Shown piece by piece: positions 6,911-11,814 of a DNA stretch of 11,814 bases (its first letter is position 1; the number at the start of each line of letters is the position of its first letter). The position numbers and the translations under genes were made by a program. Under the pieces are notes generated by a model. The model worked only from the letters and a program-made list of their open reading frames with translations, was not told the DNA's origin and made no database searches. The stretch comes from Bacteroidota bacterium (GTDB lineage: Bacteria > Bacteroidota > Ignavibacteria > Ignavibacteriales > Ignavibacteriaceae). The stretch is from NCBI GenBank assembly GCA_024278655.1, contig JAJRSV010000071.1, forward strand, positions 1 through 11,814, read 5' to 3'.

Positions 6911-7651
6911 TTATTTCTCCAGAATCATTTTTCTTGTTTCGGTAAAGCTGCCGGCAGTTAATTTATAAATGTATAAACCGCTCGAAAGGTTGGTGGCATC
7001 GAATCTAACCTGATGTGTGCCCGCTTGCTGATATTCATTTACAATGGTTGCAATTTCATTACCCAGCACATCGTAAATCATTAAAGTAACATTCCCGGCT
7101 TCCCTTAAACCGTATTCAATAACTGTTGACGGATTAAACGGATTCGGAAAGTTTTGCGCAAGAAAATATTCTTCCGGCACAGAAGCATCGTCATCAACCG
7201 ATAAGGGTTCGGTAGTTGCGGTAAAGTCTAACGTTATCCTGTTATCGGGATTGTGAAATGTCCCCACTTGAATCTGAACGTTTGCCGTTCCGTTGTTTAC
7301 CAGCGGAAAAACATGGAGCGATGTAATTAATGTATCGCCCGGGTTAAGCGGCGGCGTGCCGAAATCCTGTGTTGTTGCAATGCTGTCTATCTGCGGCGCA
7401 AAGCAATTCTGCCCGAAGCAGAGCGACGATTGCCAGTTTTGGGGCAGGTCGTTAATTGTTCTTACCTCGAAAACGGTTTGCACCTGGTTCGAGATATTAA
7501 CTATTTCAAAATCGAACACCATTTCGGAACCGATTGTATCGCTCAAGAAAGTTTCGTGAACAATAACTTCAATATCCTGTGCCTGTATTGTTAATACGGC
7601 AGCAAATACGATTACTAAAGTTAAGAGGGAGGTTCTTATTTTATTTTTCAT
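6911..7651 (-). CDS. Small T9SS-exported protein with a Cys-x4-Cys motif
   Basis: A 246-residue protein with a signal peptide (1-24, ending IQAQ) and a beta-rich domain (about 25-148) that looks immunoglobulin-like. Its only two cysteines are Cys78 and Cys83 (SLCFGQNCFAP), spaced for a local disulfide. A short acidic linker follows, then a T9SS type A sorting tail (about 165-246; QNFPNPFNPSTVIEYGL, GLYIYKLTAGSF, KMILEK). It is therefore predicted to reach the cell surface or outside. The stop TAA abuts the ATG of the TlpA-like thioredoxin, so the two are expressed together and the cysteine pair is a plausible client (inference). The upstream gap of 92 bases is largely filled by the preceding gene's terminator. 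AGG about 12 bases before ATG is a weak RBS. TATAAT overlaps the region just before ATG, so a leaderless start is conceivable. No specific function is recognised. Confidence 0.85.
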   Translation of the reverse strand: MKNKIRTSLLTLVIVFAAVLTIQAQDIEVIVHETFLSDTIGSEMVFDFEIVNISNQVQTVFEVRTINDLPQNWQSSLCFGQNCFAPQIDSIATTQDFGTPPLNPGDTLITSLHVFPLVNNGTANVQIQVGTFHNPDNRITLDFTATTEPLSVDDDASVPEEYFLAQNFPNPFNPSTVIEYGLREAGNVTLMIYDVLGNEIATIVNEYQQAGTHQVRFDATNLSSGLYIYKLTAGSFTETRKMILEK

Positions 7652-7695
7652 ATTATAATACGCCTGTTTTTATTTTTACCTTTACGATTATCATT

Positions 7696-7730
7696 ATTAA
7701 AAACGGACGAAGCCATTTAAAGCTTCGTCC
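7696..7730 (-). terminator. Intrinsic terminator after the PKD/Omp28-like gene
   Basis: A perfect 9-bp stem (GGACGAAGC/GCTTCGTCC, arms 7722-7730 and 7705-7713) with an 8-base loop is followed on the minus strand by GTTTTTAATAA. It lies 14 bases past the stop codon. This is the clearest terminator in the window, yet only about 45 bases separate it from the next ATG. Confidence 0.85.
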
Positions 7731-7743
7731 TTTCGTTAAAAAA

Positions 7744-9756
7744 TTATTTAAGCAGACTCATCTTCTTTACCGAGCTAAAATTGCCGGCTATCATCTGATA
7801 GATGTAAACTCCCGATGCAAGATTGTGCGCATCGAAAACAACCTCATACGTGCCGGGTGCTTTAACATCGTTTACAAGTGTTGCAACTTCCTGCCCGGTT
7901 AAATCGAACACCTTAATTGTAACCGGTACAGCTTCAGCAACGGTATATACAATTCTTGTCGATGGATTAAACGGATTAGGATAGTTCTGCAGCAGTTTGA
8001 AATCGGTGACAACATTATTGTTATTATCATCCTCAACATTTACCGGAACAAAGTTCAGCCAGTTATCAATCATAAAATCATAATTCTGGAACGATGCGTT
8101 GTAATCCAAACGATACGGTCTGCCAGCAATGTAAATAAACGTTCCGTTGTTATCTTTTTGAATTCTGAAACCGGCAATCCAGTTGTTGGTTGTATCATCG
8201 GCATCGAAAATAGGAATTGCCTGCGATGAATCGGCAAGCCACGCAAACTGCACTCTCGAGTGAGTTCCGGTAACGGGCATATCAACAAGATTCTCATCCA
8301 AAGCCTTAAGCATGGTAATGTTAAGCAGTCCCGACATAGCAGTTATTCCACAGTAAGCTTTAAGGTCGTTGTTGAAAAAGTCGGCACCTTCTCTCGTGGC
8401 TAATAAAAAGTTGCCGCCCTGGGCAATGTAATCGAGCACCTGATTCGGATCGTAAAATGCTTCGTCACCGCCGTAGCTGTTTCCAATCCAGATTACTTTT
8501 TGATAAAGATTTAAAATCGAATTGGGAATGTTCCGGTTCATTAATATAACCTGCTGAATGTTTGGGTTGGCGCCGTAATCAAAACCCTGATCGCCGAACA
8601 AATCCCATACATCCACCTGATGATTCCCGAAGCAGGCAGAGCTGTTATAAAAGTTCTCCATCTCCGAACCGTACGTTGCGTACTCAATACCGTTAACAAC
8701 AAGAATATTGGAAGTGTTGGTCAAAACATTTATATAATTTTCAACAACTCTTGTATGCTGATTTACTCCGTCGCTAACGGTTAACGCTACCGAATAAGTT
8801 CCGACGCTGCTGTAAGTATATGTCGGTTCCGGATCGTTCGAATCGATGGTGCCGTCGTTATCAAAATCCCATGCCCACGAAACAATACTGGTTGAATCGG
8901 TTGCAGTCGAGTAATCGGTAAACGTAACTGTAAGCGGAGCGGCACCTAAGTTTTCATCAACGCTAAAAGCAGCATTTACATTGTTTGAGAAAACAAGGTC
9001 AGCCATTTCGGATTGATAAACTTCATCCAACTCATCATCCTGTATAAAAGCAACAACACGAATGCTATCGAAGTTAACGGTTTGGATGAACTCGGCGGAA
9101 GGAATGTAAAGCAAATCAAGTTCGGTTGAATCGCCCGCAGCGGGAATTGTAAACGATATACCGTTTCCGTCGGGAAGCATTTTGCGCGAAATACTATAGA
9201 ATACCGACTCGCCGTTCGGACCCGGAGAACCGAACTGAACGGTCTTTTCTGTAAGCGCAACTCTTAACTTAACATTCCCGAATGTTGTGTTATCGCCCGG
9301 TTCTCTTAAAATTTTAACGTGAACGTTTATAACATCATTCGAAAATCTTTCCGGTGTTAAAATAATTGAGAACGGAGCGTATTCCGCATTGCCGTTGTTA
9401 ACCACGTTCCTGAACTGCTGCTCATAACCGGGAAACGGGTTTGGGAAAGTAGTTCCGTTAACTTCAATCCATGGAACCGAGTTTACGCCGTAATAACTGC
9501 GGCGCATGTTATTATCTGCCGAGTTAAGCAGATACATCGGGTCGTTTCCCGAGGGCCAATCAACATTATAAACTATATGCGAGATTGCACCTGTATTTAC
9601 AAGGTCTTGTGTTGTGGCATTATACCACGCATTGTTTAACGTTGCGCATGGTCCGCATCCCCAGTTGGTAAATCTTTCGACCAACGATTTTTTATCGTAT
9701 GCTTCCGTTTGTAAAACAAAGCCCAACATTAATAAAAGTAGTAATGCTTTTTTCAT
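7744..9756 (-). CDS. Secreted Omp28/thioredoxin-like protein with PKD domain and T9SS tail
   Basis: A 670-residue protein with a signal peptide (1-19). An N-terminal thioredoxin-like Omp28-type domain follows (about 22-255): LVERFTNWGCGPC with Cys34 and Cys37, and cis-proline candidate SVPW (Pro95). A PKD domain covers about 262-345 (APLTVTFTDYS, WAWDFDNDGT, YTYSSVGTYSVALTVSDG). An unassigned alpha/beta region spans about 348-572 (ILVVNG strand, VILMNR, VIWIGNSYGG, VLDYIAQGGNFLLATREG), suggestive of a GATase1/ThuA-like fold. A poly-Asn linker (577-581) precedes a T9SS type A tail (588-670; NYPNPFNPSTRI, SVKKMSLLK). The protein should be exported through T9SS and anchored or released. An intact CxxC outside the cell suggests thiol-disulfide chemistry or merely a structural disulfide. 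AAAGGCGG a few bases before ATG is a modest RBS. The start lies 24 bases after the previous gene's terminator. Domain calls are good; the biochemical role is unknown. Confidence 0.88.
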   Translation of the reverse strand: MKKALLLLLMLGFVLQTEAYDKKSLVERFTNWGCGPCATLNNAWYNATTQDLVNTGAISHIVYNVDWPSGNDPMYLLNSADNNMRRSYYGVNSVPWIEVNGTTFPNPFPGYEQQFRNVVNNGNAEYAPFSIILTPERFSNDVINVHVKILREPGDNTTFGNVKLRVALTEKTVQFGSPGPNGESVFYSISRKMLPDGNGISFTIPAAGDSTELDLLYIPSAEFIQTVNFDSIRVVAFIQDDELDEVYQSEMADLVFSNNVNAAFSVDENLGAAPLTVTFTDYSTATDSTSIVSWAWDFDNDGTIDSNDPEPTYTYSSVGTYSVALTVSDGVNQHTRVVENYINVLTNTSNILVVNGIEYATYGSEMENFYNSSACFGNHQVDVWDLFGDQGFDYGANPNIQQVILMNRNIPNSILNLYQKVIWIGNSYGGDEAFYDPNQVLDYIAQGGNFLLATREGADFFNNDLKAYCGITAMSGLLNITMLKALDENLVDMPVTGTHSRVQFAWLADSSQAIPIFDADDTTNNWIAGFRIQKDNNGTFIYIAGRPYRLDYNASFQNYDFMIDNWLNFVPVNVEDDNNNNVVTDFKLLQNYPNPFNPSTRIVYTVAEAVPVTIKVFDLTGQEVATLVNDVKAPGTYEVVFDAHNLASGVYIYQMIAGNFSSVKKMSLLK

Positions 9757-9780
9757 AAATCCGCCTTTAATATTATTTCA

Positions 9781-9821
9781 GAAAAAAAGTAAGGATGAGA
9801 CTTATGTTAAAAGCCTCATCC
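9781..9821 (-). terminator. Intrinsic terminator after the choice-of-anchor/Omp28-like gene
   Basis: On the minus strand GGATGAGGCTT (9821-9811) pairs with AAGTCTCATCC (9803-9793): 11 bp including one G-U, with a 7-base loop. It is followed by TTACTTTTTTTCTG. It begins 7 bases after the stop codon, and the next ATG comes only 24 bases after the T-rich tract, leaving little room for a new promoter. Confidence 0.85.
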
Positions 9822-9828
9822 CACAAGT

Positions 9829-11814
9829 TTATTTCAACACGCTCATTTTCTTAACCGAATGATATTCTCCGGCAACCATTTGATACAGGTAGATCCCCGA
9901 AGCAAGGTTTGCAGCGTTAAAATCAATTTCGTAAGTGCCGGGTTCTTTTACTTCATCAACAAGTGTTGCAACGGTTTGCCCGGTTAAGTCGTAAACTTTA
10001 ATCGATACCGGGGTTTGTTTCGGTACCGCATAAATAATTTTAGTCGTGGGATTAAACGGGTTCGGATAATTCTGCATCAAAACAAATTCTTTCGGAACAT
10101 CAAAATCAACATTTATCACATCGCTGTACTGATAGCGTCCGTTAAAATCGACCTGCTTCAATCTGTAATAATAAGTAACCACACCCGAGTAATCCATTTT
10201 ATCAACGAACTGATAACTGTTCGGTTCGGAAGTAGTGCCTGCACCCTGAACAAAACCGATGCGGTAAAAGTTCTCGCCGTCGGATGATCTTTCAATTTCG
10301 AAACCGTTATTGTTTATTTCGGTTGCAGTAGTCCACTTAAGTAAAACACCCGAAGAGTTAACATCAGCCGTGAAGGATGTAAGTTCAACCGGCAGCGGCT
10401 GCAGGTCTGGCAGCTTAACTTTCGAACCCTGCAGAATTTCCTTTGTGTCGAGGTTCTGAATGAAAGCAACAATTTCACATTCGTCGGCAACCCAGGAAGG
10501 ATCGAGAGAAAAACTCAAATCAACATTTAACAAATCGTTGTTCATCAAATCAACCGCTGTTCCGTTCTGGTCGGGAATCATTAATCTTTCAACAAAATTA
10601 ACTTCGTCAAGTCCGAACCAGCTAAACGGAATATGCGATTCGGTTAAAACCACATGCAGAACCAGATTCGTCCAGTCACCCGGAATTGAAGCCATCTTGT
10701 TCAGTTGAATTGTTAAATTGTAATCCGTTCCGTTTCCCTGTCCGAATATATCCACTGCGAAAGCAGAGTTCTTGGCTTTTCTGCCATCGTAGATTGGCAA
10801 ATACTCATCGTACATACTTTCGGTTTGGCTGCCGCCCACATAGTAATCCACTCCACCGAATACCGCAGTAGGGAAGCCGGTAATACCGTAATAGTTAACC
10901 CTCGCAGTTGAATACGTATTCTCGAAACTGTCTCCATAATGATATTCCACGGCTGCAACACTGTGCCCGTTTGCAATCAAATCGTCGGCACCCATTGCAG
11001 CACCGGGACAGAACTGGCACCACGTTCCGGTTCCTATTTCCAGCAAAACCATTTCGCGTTCGGTAGTATAGGTATTGAACCATTTGTTCATCGTATCGTT
11101 CGAGTTATCCATATCGCCGCTTAAGTTTGTAGTAACTATAATTTCGAAAAGTTCGTTTGCCTGACTCAGCAAATAATCGGGGAACGATACGGTTTGTTCT
11201 TCATCGGGTGCAAGAGTTAATGGTGAACTTGTTTCTGTATAAACGGTACTGCCGCCAACTTTAATCTCGCATGTAACATCAAATGTTTCGGTGTTCAAAC
11301 CGAAGTTTTTAACGACTGCCTGCGGAGTTAAATTTGTGCCGGGTGCGTATTGGTCTTCTACCAATATTTCTTTAACCATTACATCGTGAGCAAGCGGAGT
11401 GAAGAGACGGCAATCGTCTATATACCAGTAATTAATGTTGTACGAATTGCCGGAGAAGTACCAGCAAATCTGAAAATCGGAAGCGCCCACATCCGAATTG
11501 TTAATTGTAACAAATTCAGTGGTTGCCGGAATTGAGCCGGTGGGGTTTACAATTTCCCAAACGGTATTCCAGGCACCGCCGCCCGAACGTGTAGCAACCC
11601 CCAGTGTATATGGTCCGCCGTAATGATCGACCATATATTTAAACTCTACTTTTAAATCTGTAACTCCCGTTAAATCAACGGGGGGATAAATCAAATGCGA
11701 CTCACCGTTAAACTGGGGTGTCCAGCTGAACTTTGCTTCCGGCGCTGTACCACCGGCATTATTACTGTTGCTGGAGCTCCAGTTACCGGCATGCGCATCG
11801 ATATTCCATCCTGC
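9829..11814 (-). CDS. Multidomain T9SS-exported Omp28/thioredoxin-like protein, 5' truncated by window edge
   Basis: The frame is open to the right edge (661 residues visible), so the start and signal peptide lie outside. A TTG at 11694 is internal, because conserved domain sequence continues upstream. In visible numbering: a choice-of-anchor-J/MAM-like beta domain (about 1-140; FKYMVDHYGG, YWYIDDCRL). A CARDB-like spacer (about 145-248; VVKNFGLNTETFDV, SNDTMNKWF). An Omp28-type thioredoxin domain (about 254-470) with TWCQFCPG (Cys266, Cys269) and cis-proline GFPTAV (Pro315). A fibronectin-III-like module (about 475-572; LLKWTTATEINNNGFEIERS). A T9SS type A tail (579-661; NYPNPFNPTTKI, SVKKMSVLK). 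It should act at the cell surface. The tail is close to that of the next gene, with about 55 of 80 residues identical by eye. The adhesion-like modules suggest the redox domain is displayed or tethered; its substrate is unknown. Confidence 0.88.
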   Translation of the reverse strand, partial: AGWNIDAHAGNWSSSNSNNAGGTAPEAKFSWTPQFNGESHLIYPPVDLTGVTDLKVEFKYMVDHYGGPYTLGVATRSGGGAWNTVWEIVNPTGSIPATTEFVTINNSDVGASDFQICWYFSGNSYNINYWYIDDCRLFTPLAHDVMVKEILVEDQYAPGTNLTPQAVVKNFGLNTETFDVTCEIKVGGSTVYTETSSPLTLAPDEEQTVSFPDYLLSQANELFEIIVTTNLSGDMDNSNDTMNKWFNTYTTEREMVLLEIGTGTWCQFCPGAAMGADDLIANGHSVAAVEYHYGDSFENTYSTARVNYYGITGFPTAVFGGVDYYVGGSQTESMYDEYLPIYDGRKAKNSAFAVDIFGQGNGTDYNLTIQLNKMASIPGDWTNLVLHVVLTESHIPFSWFGLDEVNFVERLMIPDQNGTAVDLMNNDLLNVDLSFSLDPSWVADECEIVAFIQNLDTKEILQGSKVKLPDLQPLPVELTSFTADVNSSGVLLKWTTATEINNNGFEIERSSDGENFYRIGFVQGAGTTSEPNSYQFVDKMDYSGVVTYYYRLKQVDFNGRYQYSDVINVDFDVPKEFVLMQNYPNPFNPTTKIIYAVPKQTPVSIKVYDLTGQTVATLVDEVKEPGTYEIDFNAANLASGIYLYQMVAGEYHSVKKMSVLK

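Noticed and set aside
8013..8027. AAT-rich run as a functional microsatellite
   Set aside because: It encodes a short Asn linker before the sorting tail, which is common in such proteins, and is too short to call a repeat array.
9829..11694. Treating 11694 as the start of the right-most gene
   Set aside because: The codon there is TTG and the frame stays open to the window edge with domain-like sequence upstream, so the gene is 5' truncated.

Overview
The window looks like a piece of a Bacteroidota/Chlorobiota-group chromosome, most likely Ignavibacteria or a close uncultured relative. Three proteins end in a type IX secretion (T9SS) type A sorting tail with the NYPNPFNPST-type motif that is typical of Ignavibacteria. 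A large TonB-dependent receptor with an N-terminal carboxypeptidase-like domain and a DUF6029-type barrel fit the same group. Several genes have recognisable AGGAG-type ribosome binding sites. This assignment is inference from protein style; no rRNA or marker gene is present. Every supported gene is on the minus strand, so transcription runs from high to low coordinates.

Layout in transcription order. (1) 11814-9829: a secreted multidomain protein, cut by the window edge at its N-terminus, with an Omp28/thioredoxin-like domain (CQFC) and a T9SS tail. It ends in an intrinsic terminator at 9781-9821. (2) 9756-7744: a second Omp28/thioredoxin-like protein (CGPC) with a PKD domain, an unassigned alpha/beta domain and a T9SS tail. 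It ends in a terminator at 7696-7730. (3) 7651-6401: a small T9SS-tailed protein whose stop codon touches the start codon of a TlpA/ResA-like thioredoxin (CKPC). (4) 6390-6311: a REP-like palindromic element. (5) 6256-4655: a DUF6029-like outer-membrane barrel. (6) 4654-4272: a 383-base stretch holding the barrel gene's 3' hairpins and an unusual leader with a 21-codon ORF, crossing stem arms and a terminator-like hairpin. (7) 4271-1254: the TonB-dependent receptor. (8) 1208 to the left edge: the N-terminal 402 residues of a large exported protein encoded 45 bases downstream of the receptor.

Two functional blocks are suggested. The right block puts three exported thioredoxin-fold proteins, each with a CxxC motif, next to two envelope proteins that carry their own closely spaced cysteine pairs. 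That reads as an envelope or cell-surface redox/disulfide cluster. The left block is a TonB-dependent receptor followed by a large exported partner, an arrangement analogous to SusC/SusD but with no visible SusD homology, behind a leader that may regulate it. No RNA genes, CRISPR arrays, transposases or phage genes were seen.
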